Origin: Formosa sediminum
GTDB lineage: Bacteria > Bacteroidota > Bacteroidia > Flavobacteriales > Flavobacteriaceae
DNA: 64,000 nt
NCBI RefSeq assembly: GCF_007197735.1
Contig: NZ_CP041637.1
Location: forward strand, 124,001 to 188,000
Reading direction: 5' to 3'
In this document: in pieces, positions 18,841 to 27,764 of the stretch
Layout: every line of letters begins with the position of its first letter
Numbering within the stretch: the stretch's first letter is position 1
Notes under the pieces: generated by a model
Databases searched by the model: none
Told to the model about the DNA's origin: nothing
Seen by the model: the letters and a program-made list of their open reading frames with translations, nothing else
Program-made: the position numbers and the translations under genes

Positions 18841-19659
18841 ATGAACCTTTCAGATGTTCCTCAATTAAAATATATTGATGCTGATAATTTCTTCCTACTC
18901 TCTGGCCCTTGTGCAATTGAAGGTGAAGACATGGCATTACGTATTGCCGAAAAAATAGTTAAAATCACTGACGATTTACAGATTCCTTATATTTTTAAAG
19001 GGAGTTTTAAGAAAGCCAACCGCAGTAGAATTGATAGTTTTACAGGAATTGGTGATGAAAAAGCACTTAAAATTTTAAAGAAAGTTTCAGACACATTTCA
19101 TATTCCAACTGTAACAGATATTCATGAAATCTCTGATGCAGCCATGGCTGCAGAATATGTAGATGTATTACAAATCCCTGCATTTTTAGTTCGCCAAACA
19201 GATTTAGTTGTTGCGGCAGCCCAAACTGGTAAAGTTATAAACTTAAAAAAAGGACAATTTATGAGTCCAGAGGCCATGAAACATGCCGTACAAAAAGTAA
19301 AAGACTCTGGAAACGATAAAGCTTGGATTACAGATCGAGGAACTATGTTTGGTTACCAAGATATGATTGTAGATTTTAGAGGTATACCAACCATGCGCCA
19401 ATATGCGCCTACAATATTAGATGTAACACATTCCCTACAACAGCCTAACCAAACTAGTGGTGTGACAGGCGGAAGACCAGATATGATTGAGACCATTGCT
19501 AGAGCTGGTATTGTAAACAATGTAGATGGGTTATTTATTGAAACACATTTCGATCCTGCAAACGCTAAAAGTGATGGCGCAAACATGTTACATTTAGATC
19601 ACCTAGAAGGATTATTAAGGCATTTAGTTGCAATTAGAAAAACTGTAACTGCTTTTTAA
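18841..19659 (+). CDS. kdsA: 3-deoxy-8-phosphooctulonate (KDO-8-phosphate) synthase
   Basis: This 272-residue TIM-barrel aldolase has the family blocks LSGPCAIEGED (near residue 20), FKGSFKKANRSR (about 54-65), TDIHE (about 96-100), LQIPAFLVRQTDL and the C-terminal DGLFIETHFDP. It condenses phosphoenolpyruvate with arabinose-5-phosphate to give KDO-8-phosphate, the precursor of the inner-core sugar of lipopolysaccharide. The length is typical and every core motif is intact. It starts just after a consensus promoter. The next gene follows after 21 bp and may be co-transcribed. Confidence 0.96.
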   Translation: MNLSDVPQLKYIDADNFFLLSGPCAIEGEDMALRIAEKIVKITDDLQIPYIFKGSFKKANRSRIDSFTGIGDEKALKILKKVSDTFHIPTVTDIHEISDAAMAAEYVDVLQIPAFLVRQTDLVVAAAQTGKVINLKKGQFMSPEAMKHAVQKVKDSGNDKAWITDRGTMFGYQDMIVDFRGIPTMRQYAPTILDVTHSLQQPNQTSGVTGGRPDMIETIARAGIVNNVDGLFIETHFDPANAKSDGANMLHLDHLEGLLRHLVAIRKTVTAF

Positions 19660-19680
19660 TTCTTTATACCCCCCTTTTTA

Positions 19681-20538
19681 ATGAAAATTCAAACTATTAT
19701 AATGGTAATAGGTAGTATGCTATTACCATTATTAAACACTAATGCCCAAGATTTAGAAACTGTAAAATACACTGCAACTAATAAAGGAAAGTTCTTTGTA
19801 AGTTGGGGCGGAAACAGGGATCATTTCTCTAATTCGGATATTACTTTTACGGGAGATGATTACAATTTTACATTATATGATGTAGCTGCGCATGATAAAC
19901 CCAAAGGTTGGCATGTAGATTATATAAATCCTGCAAATATGACCATTCCTCAAACTAATTTTAGATTGGGGTATTTTATTAGTGATCATTATGCAGTAAC
20001 GCTGAGTTTAGACCACATGAAATATGTAATGACGCAAGATCAAACAGTTCGTGCTAACGGCTATATTAATATTCCAGAAAACGACGAAAGCTCCCTTTAT
20101 AACAACAGTTTTCAAGATTCGCCTGTATTGTTACACAAAGGATTTTTAACTTTCGAGCATACAGATGGTTTAAACTATATACATACAGAAATTGCTAGGT
20201 TCGATGATATTTCTAAGCTTTTCGGAATAAATAACACAGATGTCTTTCAGGTAAAGTTAACAGAATCTGTTGGTGGTGGAGTTTTATACCCTAAAACGAA
20301 TGCTAAAGTCTTTGCTTACAAGAGAAACGACGATTTCCATATTGCAGGATACGGACTTTCTACTAGTGCTGGTTTAAATCTTACCTTTTTTAAACACTTT
20401 TTTATTCAAGGCGATTTAAAAGGAGGTTTTATCAATTTACCAGATATTAGAACAACAAAAAATCCTTCAGATCGTGCTTCACAGCACTTTTTCTTTTACG
20501 AAACAATTTTTTCAATTGGTAGTATTTTTAGGCTATAA
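19681..20538 (+). CDS. Probable outer-membrane beta-barrel protein
   Basis: This 285-residue protein has a signal peptide (residues 1-22, ending NTNAQ). Alternating hydrophobic/aromatic strands follow, such as KFFVSWGGNRDHFSN, NFRLGYFISDHYAVTLSLDHM and FFIQGDLKGGFINL, and the last strand is aromatic and ends in RL. This fits a small outer-membrane barrel. I do not recognise a named family. It sits 21 bp after kdsA and 16 bp before the META lipoprotein gene, so the run kdsA to the GNAT gene may be one transcript. Confidence 0.55.
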   Translation: MKIQTIIMVIGSMLLPLLNTNAQDLETVKYTATNKGKFFVSWGGNRDHFSNSDITFTGDDYNFTLYDVAAHDKPKGWHVDYINPANMTIPQTNFRLGYFISDHYAVTLSLDHMKYVMTQDQTVRANGYINIPENDESSLYNNSFQDSPVLLHKGFLTFEHTDGLNYIHTEIARFDDISKLFGINNTDVFQVKLTESVGGGVLYPKTNAKVFAYKRNDDFHIAGYGLSTSAGLNLTFFKHFFIQGDLKGGFINLPDIRTTKNPSDRASQHFFFYETIFSIGSIFRL

Positions 20539-20554
20539 TGTTTATTTTTAAGGC

Positions 20555-21361
20555 ATGAAACATCTATTAAACAGCTTATTGTCCTTACTTTTTATTTTGA
20601 TTGTGAGTTGTGGCCACTCTAAAAAAGAGACAAACAAATCAGATTCGACTGTAAAAAGTATTACCAATTCTATAGCAAAAACTACTGCTGCAGATATGCC
20701 TGAACATAATACGTTTGCATTTTTTAAAAGCTCTGGAGAAAATTCAGAATGGAATTTAGAGTTGTCTGAAAATGCAATTAAGTTTTCAATTAAAACTGAA
20801 GATTATTATTTTCCACTTCCAAAACCTGTGCTTGCTTCAGACGCAAACATTAAATCGTATCGTACAAAAACAGAATTGGGACACATTAACATTAAAATTG
20901 CAATGACCGAATGTGTAGATGCTCAATCAAAAACACATCCCTATTCAGTTTCTATAGATTTTAAACAAGCTTCAGCAACAGATTTTACTACTTATCAAGG
21001 TTGTGGAGACTATATTACAGATTACCGATTACATGACATCTGGGTGTTAGAAACCATTGCTAATGACTCTATTAGTATTGCACACTTTGCAAAAGAATTA
21101 CCCAAAATGGAGATTAATACTCGCACAAACACTTTCATGGGGTATGCTGGTTGCAATACTATGAATGGCACTATTTTTTCTGAACAATCTAAAATTAGAT
21201 TCACAAAAATTGCAGTCACAAAAAAAATGTGTTTACAAGATAACCTAGAAGCTCAATTTATAAAAGCTTTAAAACGTAGTACTGAATTTAAAATTGAAAA
21301 CAACCGCTTGTATTTATCGAATCCAGATGAAAATACGCTGACCTTTAAAAAAGTGGACTAA
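20555..21361 (+). CDS. META-domain (HslJ-like) lipoprotein
   Basis: This 268-residue protein has a lipobox ending in Cys19 (LIVSCG). The C-terminal domain (about 160-268) has the META/HslJ pattern: a W-L start, FMGYAGCNTMNGTI, ITKKMC-like VTKKMCLQ, and a final LYLSNPDENTLTFKKV strand. The middle part (about 55-150) has a CGDYITDYRLHDIWVLE junction, typical of the membrane-associated domain often found in front of META. HslJ is a heat-shock-associated outer-membrane lipoprotein linked to novobiocin tolerance in E. coli, and the role here is unknown. Three bases separate it from the downstream GNAT gene. Confidence 0.75.
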   Translation: MKHLLNSLLSLLFILIVSCGHSKKETNKSDSTVKSITNSIAKTTAADMPEHNTFAFFKSSGENSEWNLELSENAIKFSIKTEDYYFPLPKPVLASDANIKSYRTKTELGHINIKIAMTECVDAQSKTHPYSVSIDFKQASATDFTTYQGCGDYITDYRLHDIWVLETIANDSISIAHFAKELPKMEINTRTNTFMGYAGCNTMNGTIFSEQSKIRFTKIAVTKKMCLQDNLEAQFIKALKRSTEFKIENNRLYLSNPDENTLTFKKVD

Positions 21362-21363
21362 TT

Positions 21364-21831
21364 ATGGATATTACCATTAGACAAGCAACCCCTGAAGATG
21401 TAGCAGATATTACCACCTTGTTTAGAGATACCATTATTAATGTTAATGCTTTAGATTATAATGAAAAACAAATAGCTGCTTGGGCATCTGTAGCCAACGA
21501 CACAGATATTTGGATAGAACGCATATCTGATTTTTACTTTATTGTAGCCGAACGTGATACTGAAATTGTAGGATTTGCCTATTTAAAAAAAGGCTATTAT
21601 CTAGATGGTTTATTTGTACATAAAGACCACCAAAGACAAGGCATAGCTTCTGCTCTATTGCGAACTATAGAATCGCAGGTTATGATTGAAGATTACCCTG
21701 AAATTAGAACCGATGTGAGCATTACCGCTTTACCGTTTTTTGAAGATCGCTATTTTGATATTGTAAAGAAGCAGAAAAAAACATTTAAAGGCATGGCTTT
21801 TCAAAATTATATCATGAAGAAAACGCTTTAA
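21364..21831 (+). CDS. GNAT-family N-acetyltransferase
   Basis: This 155-residue single-domain GNAT begins ITIRQATPEDVADIT and carries the acetyl-CoA pyrophosphate-binding loop in VHKDHQRQGIASALL (about 91-105). The ending (a YFD-x-V-KKQKKTFKGMAFQNYIMKK pattern) is seen in the YafP-like group of putative acetyltransferases. The substrate is not predictable. It is encoded 2 bp after the META lipoprotein gene on the same strand and converges on the DUF1801 gene. Confidence 0.82.
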   Translation: MDITIRQATPEDVADITTLFRDTIINVNALDYNEKQIAAWASVANDTDIWIERISDFYFIVAERDTEIVGFAYLKKGYYLDGLFVHKDHQRQGIASALLRTIESQVMIEDYPEIRTDVSITALPFFEDRYFDIVKKQKKTFKGMAFQNYIMKKTL

Positions 21832-21850
21832 ATTCTAATAAATTAAAGAT

Positions 21851-22201
21851 TTACGCTTTAATTTCTGAAGCAAATCCCAAAAGTTCCACAAATCGTATTT
21901 CATCTAAATCTTCTAGATTTTTAATATGAATAGACCGCACCCGTTTACGATTATTTGCATCTTGCAACTCTGGAAATTTAGTTTCTAAAAGCACACCATC
22001 CATAAACACCACGTCTACATAATCTGTACCTTTTAATATATTAAGAAACACAAAAGGCTTCTTATTATAATAGTAAAACGGAAGTTTGTAACTATATTTT
22101 TCTTCAACCTCTAGTGTTTTCATAATAACACTACGCACGTATAACATAATAGATTGATAAGGTTCGGGTTGACGGAGAATATGTTCTTCTGCAGGTTTCA
22201 A
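21851..22201 (-). CDS. DUF1801-domain protein
   Basis: This 116-residue protein has the DUF1801 (YdhG-like) pattern: QPEPYQSIMLYVRSVI near the N-terminus, EEKYSYKLPFYYYNKKPFVFLN in the middle and VDVVFMDGVLL. Small proteins of this family are widespread and cytoplasmic, with no settled function. It is encoded alone and is divergent from the siderophore-receptor operon across 167 bp. Confidence 0.72.
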   Translation of the reverse strand: MKPAEEHILRQPEPYQSIMLYVRSVIMKTLEVEEKYSYKLPFYYYNKKPFVFLNILKGTDYVDVVFMDGVLLETKFPELQDANNRKRVRSIHIKNLEDLDEIRFVELLGFASEIKA

Positions 22202-22297
22202 AAAGATAAAATTTTAATCTAATATAATACTAAAGCCTAAAAATCAAGTAGTACAAAACTTCAATTTCCTTTTATTTAAAATTATTATAAATAAGTT

Positions 22298-22328
22298 TTG
22301 GTTAATCTAATACGCTAACATACATTTG
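22298..22328 (+). promoter_or_regulatory. Consensus promoter of the first siderophore-receptor operon
   Basis: TTG at 22298-22300 and TACATTTG at 22321-22328 are separated by 20 bp, a full match to the Bacteroidota housekeeping promoter (TTG, 19-21 bp, TAnnTTTG). This predicts a transcript start near 22335 and a 5' leader of about 35 bases. No Fur box was recognised by eye. Confidence 0.65.
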
Positions 22329-22368
22329 TCAAAAATTTTATAATTAATAACTAGTCTAAATAAGAACA

Positions 22369-24762
22369 ATGAAAACATTATTCAGTTTTGCTGCGCTATT
22401 ACTAACATCTTTTGTTATTAATGCTCAACAAATTATTGTAAGCGGTACTGTAACAGATGCAGAAAACACTCCTATTGTAGGGGCAAATATTTCTTTAAAA
22501 CATACAACTAACGGAAGTCAAACCGATATTGATGGCCACTTTGAAATCAAAAATATAGAAGCTGGAGACTATACAGCTATTGTATCCTATTTAGGATATA
22601 AAACAAAAGAAGTGCCTTTTACAGTTGCTAACAGCAATATTACGTTACCAAATATTACGCTTTACGAAGGACAAGAAATCCTATCTGAAGTCGTTATCGA
22701 TGGAAAACGTCGTAATATGTTTGCTAGAAAGCAAACCGCCTATGTATCTAAACTCCCTTTAAAAGATTTAGAAAACACACAAGTTTACTCTACAATTACT
22801 ACAGACATTTTAGAATCTCAAATAGCAACAAACTTTGAAGATGCTTTAGATAACGCAACAGGTATACAGCAACTATGGACGTCTACCGGTCGTGGTGGCG
22901 ATGGTGCTGGATATTATTCTTTACGTGGATTTAGCGTACAACCCCAATTAGTTAACGGTGTTCCTGGATTAACCAACGGAACAATTAACGCGGCTAATAT
23001 TGAGCGCATTGAAGTTATTAAAGGGCCTTCGGCAACGCTTTTTGGATCTTCGGTAACGTCTTACGGTGGATTAATTAATGTGGTTACAAAAAAACCTTAT
23101 AAAGGTTTTGGCGGACAAATTTCTTATACGGCAGGATCTTATGGATTAAACGTATTAACAGGAGATTTTAATACGGCTTTAGATAAAGACGAAAATCTAT
23201 ATTTCAGATTAAATACTTCATACCACACAGAAGATAGTTTCCAAGATGCTGGTTTTAAAAAATCATTCTTTGTAGCTCCTTCGTTATCATACCAAGTTAA
23301 TAACAGATTATCGTTTTCTTTCTACGGAGAAATTACACAATCTGAAAAAACAAATCCAACCATGTTATTCCTAAGTCGTTACGCAACTATGCAATACGAG
23401 GATTTAGATGACTTAGGTTACGATTACAAAACATCTTACACAAGTAATGCCTTAACTTTAGAAAACCCTACACAAAATTACCGTGTAGAAATGGACTATA
23501 AATTATCAGACACTTGGAACTCTCAAACTATAGTTTCTAGAAGTGTGACTTCTACTAAAGGGTATTATACTTACTTATACGATTTAACTGGTGAAGGCAC
23601 ATTTTCGCGTTATTTAAACAAGCAAGACGCCTTAACAAGAACAACAGATATTCAGCAAAATTTTAATGGTGATTTTAAAATCGGAAACTTAAGAAACAGA
23701 ATCGTTGCTGGTTTAGATTATTATACAGTAACCAGTATAGATAATGGTAGTAGTTATGCCTATTACGGTGCTGTTACTCCAAGTACAAGTGAAGAAGTTG
23801 CCGGGTACCCATTAACAACCGCTGGTGTAGATGCTGCTTTAGCTACAGCCAGCATAAACAATTATAAAACACGTACTAATGTGTATAGTGCATATGTTTC
23901 AGATGTGTTAGATATTACCTCTAAATTATCTGCTATGGCAAGTGTACGTTTTGATCAATTTGATAACGAAGGCGACATAACTACCAATACAGATGATTAC
24001 GACCAGTTTGCAATATCACCTAAATTTGGTTTATTATACCAACCTATAGAAGACAGATTGTCTGTATTTGCTAACTGGCAAAACGGATTTACCAACATCG
24101 CCCCTCAATTGGTAGGAGATCCTAGCTCGACAGAAGGTCAAACTTTAAAAAACTTTGAACCTGAAGAAGCAAACCAAATCGAATTTGGAGTTAAAACAAA
24201 CTTCTTTAACAACCGTTTAAACGCTACTGTAAATTACTATAGTATTCTTGTAAATAACAGATTAATGACAGACCCTAATGATGCGTTTAATCAAATTCAA
24301 GATGGTGAAGTCTCAAGTAAAGGTTTCGAAATAGAAATTAATGCCAATCCAATAGATGGGTTAAACATTAGAGCTGGATATAGCTATAACGATAGTGAAA
24401 TTGAAAAAGCAAGTACAGCGTCTACCGTAGGAGAACGTCCTGTAGATGCAGGTTCTGATGTGGTTTACAATTTATGGGCCGATTATATTTTTGAAACAGG
24501 TACTTTAGAAGGTTTCGGAATTGGAGCAGGATTTAATGGTGCAAGCGCACGTGATATAATAAATGCTTCAGGCTACACATCTGGTGTATTTAGCGTACCT
24601 AGTTATATTGTAGCTAATGCTTCTGTATATTATGCCGCAGACAAATACCGTATAGGATTAAAATTAAACAATATGTTTAATGAAGAATATTATTCTGGTT
24701 GGTCTACATTAACACCACAACAACCAAGAGCAGTTTTAGCTAACTTTGCATACAAATTCTAA
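22369..24762 (+). CDS. TonB-dependent siderophore receptor
   Basis: This is a 797-residue outer-membrane receptor: signal peptide (1-19, ending NAQ), carboxypeptidase-like domain (about 22-105, with VSGTVTDAENTPIVGAN), plug domain (about 130-245, with SLRGFSVQPQLVNG and IERIEVIKGPSATLFG), and a 22-strand barrel ending in the C-terminal aromatic residue (NFAYKF). The RGF and KGPSATLFG signatures and the overall length fit ferric-siderophore receptors of the FhuE/FoxA class. It is first in an operon with DUF4198, two small membrane proteins and a PepSY protein, a common iron-uptake arrangement. The exact siderophore is unknown. Confidence 0.88.
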   Translation: MKTLFSFAALLLTSFVINAQQIIVSGTVTDAENTPIVGANISLKHTTNGSQTDIDGHFEIKNIEAGDYTAIVSYLGYKTKEVPFTVANSNITLPNITLYEGQEILSEVVIDGKRRNMFARKQTAYVSKLPLKDLENTQVYSTITTDILESQIATNFEDALDNATGIQQLWTSTGRGGDGAGYYSLRGFSVQPQLVNGVPGLTNGTINAANIERIEVIKGPSATLFGSSVTSYGGLINVVTKKPYKGFGGQISYTAGSYGLNVLTGDFNTALDKDENLYFRLNTSYHTEDSFQDAGFKKSFFVAPSLSYQVNNRLSFSFYGEITQSEKTNPTMLFLSRYATMQYEDLDDLGYDYKTSYTSNALTLENPTQNYRVEMDYKLSDTWNSQTIVSRSVTSTKGYYTYLYDLTGEGTFSRYLNKQDALTRTTDIQQNFNGDFKIGNLRNRIVAGLDYYTVTSIDNGSSYAYYGAVTPSTSEEVAGYPLTTAGVDAALATASINNYKTRTNVYSAYVSDVLDITSKLSAMASVRFDQFDNEGDITTNTDDYDQFAISPKFGLLYQPIEDRLSVFANWQNGFTNIAPQLVGDPSSTEGQTLKNFEPEEANQIEFGVKTNFFNNRLNATVNYYSILVNNRLMTDPNDAFNQIQDGEVSSKGFEIEINANPIDGLNIRAGYSYNDSEIEKASTASTVGERPVDAGSDVVYNLWADYIFETGTLEGFGIGAGFNGASARDIINASGYTSGVFSVPSYIVANASVYYAADKYRIGLKLNNMFNEEYYSGWSTLTPQQPRAVLANFAYKF

Positions 24763-24777
24763 AAACTCAATTCAATA

Positions 24778-25494
24778 ATGAAAAAATTATTAGTAACATG
24801 TATTCTTTTAATTTGCATAGCAACGCCATCTTTTGCACATTATTTATGGATAGAAACTAAAGCCGAAGGCACCGTTGGTACCCCACAAGAAATACATGTG
24901 TTTTACGGCGAATACACTTATGGTGTTATCGAGCAAGTACAAGGAGAAGCATTTCCTAAAGTTAAAGATTTTACACTTTGGGTTGTAGATGCTAATGGTA
25001 AAAAAACACAATTAAAAGTTACAGCCAAAACAGATAGATATGTGGCTTCATTTACACCAACTGCAAATGGAACTTATACTATTGTGTTAGATAACGATAA
25101 TATTGAAGTTATTGATTATACCGAATACGATTTTGGTATTTTTAAAACCCATTATAATAGTTCTGCAATTATACAGGTAGGAAACAAAGTAACAAATACC
25201 AATAATGTAAATAAAACAGGAATATCTGTTATTGAAGTTGATAATACCTCTCACGATATTAAGCTACAAATTTTATTTAAAGGACAACCGTTAAAAGATC
25301 AAGAAGTTGATATCTTTGTGGCCGATAATTGGTCTAAAAAATTAACAACAGACAAGGATGGATATGTATCTTTTAAAACACCGTGGGACACCAAATATGT
25401 TATTGAAACCACAACAAAAGAAGAAGTCCCAGGAAAATTTAAAGGTAAAGATTATCAATTTATTTGGCATTGCGCTACCTATTGCATTCTGTAA
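24778..25494 (+). CDS. DUF4198 (NikM-like) periplasmic metal-uptake accessory protein
   Basis: This 238-residue protein has a signal peptide (1-20) cut before HYLWIETKAEG, so the mature protein starts with His. DUF4198 and related NikM-type proteins typically begin with H-x-W after processing, and this residue is a likely metal ligand. Two beta-sandwich-like parts follow (about 20-125 and 145-225), and the protein ends in HCATYCIL. It lies 16 bp after the TonB receptor gene. A paralogue in the same operon position of the second iron locus (36189-36916) is frameshifted. It is probably involved in handling iron or another metal in the periplasm. Confidence 0.7.
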   Translation: MKKLLVTCILLICIATPSFAHYLWIETKAEGTVGTPQEIHVFYGEYTYGVIEQVQGEAFPKVKDFTLWVVDANGKKTQLKVTAKTDRYVASFTPTANGTYTIVLDNDNIEVIDYTEYDFGIFKTHYNSSAIIQVGNKVTNTNNVNKTGISVIEVDNTSHDIKLQILFKGQPLKDQEVDIFVADNWSKKLTTDKDGYVSFKTPWDTKYVIETTTKEEVPGKFKGKDYQFIWHCATYCIL

Positions 25495-25505
25495 AAACAA
25501 TCTTA

Positions 25506-25541
25506 AAAACAACTCTAAATCTTAACATTTAGAGTTGTTTT
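25506..25541 (+). terminator. Intrinsic terminator/attenuator inside the siderophore operon
   Basis: A 15-bp stem (AAAACAACTCTAAAT at 25506-25520 with ATTTAGAGTTGTTTT at 25527-25541) closes a 6-base loop and ends in a T-rich stretch. It lies between the DUF4198 gene and the small membrane-protein genes, so it probably reduces read-through to the downstream half of the operon. Confidence 0.65.
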
Positions 25542-25555
25542 AATTTATATAATAT

Positions 25556-25894
25556 ATGATTACGTTATCCATTTTATTGGTTATTATAGCATTCTATTTA
25601 CACTATACAACCTCACAAAAAATGAAATCTGAAAATGTTTTGGGTATAGAACCATTACTAAATCAGCATACAAATTTGTGTAAAATTTTAAGTTATATAT
25701 TATTAAGTATTTCCTGTATACTAACCATTAATGTATTTGGTTTAGCTGCTGGAATGTTTTCTTTTGTAATCTACCTCATGACTTTTGGAAGTCTAATTAT
25801 ACTCTTAGTTCCATTACAACTATTCAATTACAAATCGCTTAGCTTATTTACATTAATGTGCTTTGTTTTAGAATTTGTAGTACGTATCCCATAA
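25556..25894 (+). CDS. Small four-helix membrane protein (DUF3325-like)
   Basis: This 112-residue protein has four hydrophobic helices, and its AAGMFSFVIYLMTFGSLIILLVPL stretch resembles DUF3325. DUF3325 genes sit between siderophore-receptor and PepSY genes in proteobacteria. A paralogue occupies the same place in the second locus at 36931. The ATG lies 15 bp after the internal terminator. It is likely part of an inner-membrane complex with the DUF3649-like and PepSY proteins. The family call rests on pattern and context. Confidence 0.55.
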   Translation: MITLSILLVIIAFYLHYTTSQKMKSENVLGIEPLLNQHTNLCKILSYILLSISCILTINVFGLAAGMFSFVIYLMTFGSLIILLVPLQLFNYKSLSLFTLMCFVLEFVVRIP

Positions 25895-25904
25895 ATCTAT
25901 TTTT

Positions 25905-26204
25905 ATGCCTGCAAATAAAAAATATCTTTCTAAATCACCTTGGCAACGTTTTGCCAAAATCTCAGCTGGTTTTTTAGGTGGTTATTTGGTAACCATGTCT
26001 TTTCACTTAGCTTTAACAGCATGGGCAGATTCAACCACGGTAATAATTACCGCTGCATTTTCAGCATTTATCATGTGGGCTGTTCTTTTTGTAGTATCAT
26101 TTCTAGCTAAAAACGGATGGAAAATTTGGGGGATTTACATCGCATTAACCATAGTATTTTCAACACTAATGTATTTAGGAGATTTATATAACCCGATAGT
26201 TTAA
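25905..26204 (+). CDS. Small membrane protein (DUF3649-like)
   Basis: This 99-residue protein starts MPANKKYL and contains three hydrophobic helices, among them LGGYLVTMSFHLALTAW. It resembles DUF3649, which accompanies PepSY proteins in iron-uptake operons. The first 23 nucleotides are identical to the start of the paralogue at 37271. It lies 10 bp after the DUF3325-like gene and 4 bp before the PepSY gene, so the three are one translational unit. Confidence 0.55.
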   Translation: MPANKKYLSKSPWQRFAKISAGFLGGYLVTMSFHLALTAWADSTTVIITAAFSAFIMWAVLFVVSFLAKNGWKIWGIYIALTIVFSTLMYLGDLYNPIV

Positions 26205-26208
26205 TATA

Positions 26209-27756
26209 ATGAGCGATAAAAGAGTTTACAACATTCTATTTCATACACATACTATAAGTGGTATTGTAATAAGTGTATTATTATACGTGATTTTTTTCGC
26301 GGGTTCATTCTCGTTTTTCAGAGACGAAATTATTAATTGGGAGCGTAATAACACAGTTAACAACACCGAAGCCCTACAAATGGATTTTGATGTTGCCCTT
26401 GATTCTTTACATAACACCTATAATTTAGATGGTAGAGATTTAGAGTTTTCGAAGCATTTTATAGAACAACGTATTGGTGTAATGATGTCTGCTCCTAAAG
26501 ACTCCTTAGCCCCAAAAACTATTGAAACTCCAGGGTATTTTACACTAGATACTAAAGACTATTCTAAGCAAACTTATTTTGAACAATATACTTTAGGCGA
26601 ATTTCTTTACAGACTGCATTTTTTTGCTCAAATGCAACCTATTGGCTACATACTAGCTGGTTTTATATCCTTCTTTTTTCTCTTTGCTATTATTACAGGT
26701 GTCATTGTGCATTGGAGCAAAATTGTATCTAACTTTTATACTTTTAGACCGTTTGCTAAACTAAAAACAGTGTGGACAGATGCGCATACTGCTTTGGGTG
26801 TAATCGGACTCCCATTTCAATTTGTATATGCAGTAACTGGAGCCTTTTTTATGATAAAAGCCATTATCATTGCCCCTACGGTAATGCTACTTTTTCATGG
26901 AGACGAAGCTAAATTTTATGACGATTTAGGATATGTGCACCCGCATTATGATTATGCAAACACTCCTTTAAATAAAGATTTTAGTCTGAATTACTATGTT
27001 AATAAAACAGAAGATTTATGGCCTGATTTTGACGTAACACAAATACATGTTTTTAATTATAATGATGCCAATATGCATGTTTTAATTGAAGGCCACTTAA
27101 AATACAAAACTAAATATAATGCGACTGGGGAAGCTATTTATAACGTAAGCACCGATGCATTAATACACGAAAAAAATCCTTATCAAGAAGCCACGTACTT
27201 AGACGGCGTAAAAAACGTTCTGTATAGAATACATTATGGGGATTATGGTGGAATTGCACTAAAACTTGTAAGCTTCTTACTTGGAATAATTTCCTGTTTA
27301 GTTATTATATCTGGAGTGATGATTTGGGGTGTTGCCAGAAATAAAAAAACCATTTCTGAAAAGAAAAGACGTTTTAACGAGTGGCTTGTTCGTATTTACC
27401 TTGCCATATGTTTAAGTATGTACCCAACAACTGCACTATCTTTTATAGCCGTAAAACTTAATGCACCTGCAAGCATGTCTTTTATTTACAGCTTTTATTT
27501 TATAAGTTGGTTGGTGTTTACAGTATTCTATATTTTGAAAAAAGATAATTATTTCACCAATAAAAACACGTTACTGTTAGGATCTATATTCGGATTTTTA
27601 ATTCCGATTGCCAATGGAGTTTCCACCAATAATTGGATATGGATGAGTTTTAAAAACCAAAACTTCCAGTTGTTCTTTGTCGATTTGTTTTGGGTAATAC
27701 TATCTGCCTTAACTTTGTATGTCTATTTTAAACTAAAGAAAAAACCTCAAGCTTAA
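26209..27756 (+). CDS. PepSY-domain inner-membrane protein (putative siderophore-iron reductase)
   Basis: This 515-residue protein has the PepSY-associated helix architecture. A first helix (about 16-38) is followed by a periplasmic loop, then a helix pair with the LAGFISFFFLF and GVIVHWSKI motifs, a second conserved unit WTDAHTALGVIGLPFQFVYAVTG (about 190-215), a long periplasmic PepSY region with HIHVFNYNDAN-type strands, and C-terminal helices. Conserved His residues in the helices suggest heme or metal binding. Members of this group are thought to reduce or release siderophore iron in the periplasm. It is the last gene of the first operon; a longer paralogue is at 37558. Confidence 0.8.
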   Translation: MSDKRVYNILFHTHTISGIVISVLLYVIFFAGSFSFFRDEIINWERNNTVNNTEALQMDFDVALDSLHNTYNLDGRDLEFSKHFIEQRIGVMMSAPKDSLAPKTIETPGYFTLDTKDYSKQTYFEQYTLGEFLYRLHFFAQMQPIGYILAGFISFFFLFAIITGVIVHWSKIVSNFYTFRPFAKLKTVWTDAHTALGVIGLPFQFVYAVTGAFFMIKAIIIAPTVMLLFHGDEAKFYDDLGYVHPHYDYANTPLNKDFSLNYYVNKTEDLWPDFDVTQIHVFNYNDANMHVLIEGHLKYKTKYNATGEAIYNVSTDALIHEKNPYQEATYLDGVKNVLYRIHYGDYGGIALKLVSFLLGIISCLVIISGVMIWGVARNKKTISEKKRRFNEWLVRIYLAICLSMYPTTALSFIAVKLNAPASMSFIYSFYFISWLVFTVFYILKKDNYFTNKNTLLLGSIFGFLIPIANGVSTNNWIWMSFKNQNFQLFFVDLFWVILSALTLYVYFKLKKKPQA

Positions 27757-27764
27757 TTCCATTT

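Noticed and set aside
22202-22368. Fur box in front of the siderophore receptor
   Set aside because: I looked for a palindromic Fur-type site near the promoter and saw no convincing match by eye. Iron control is expected but not shown by the sequence.
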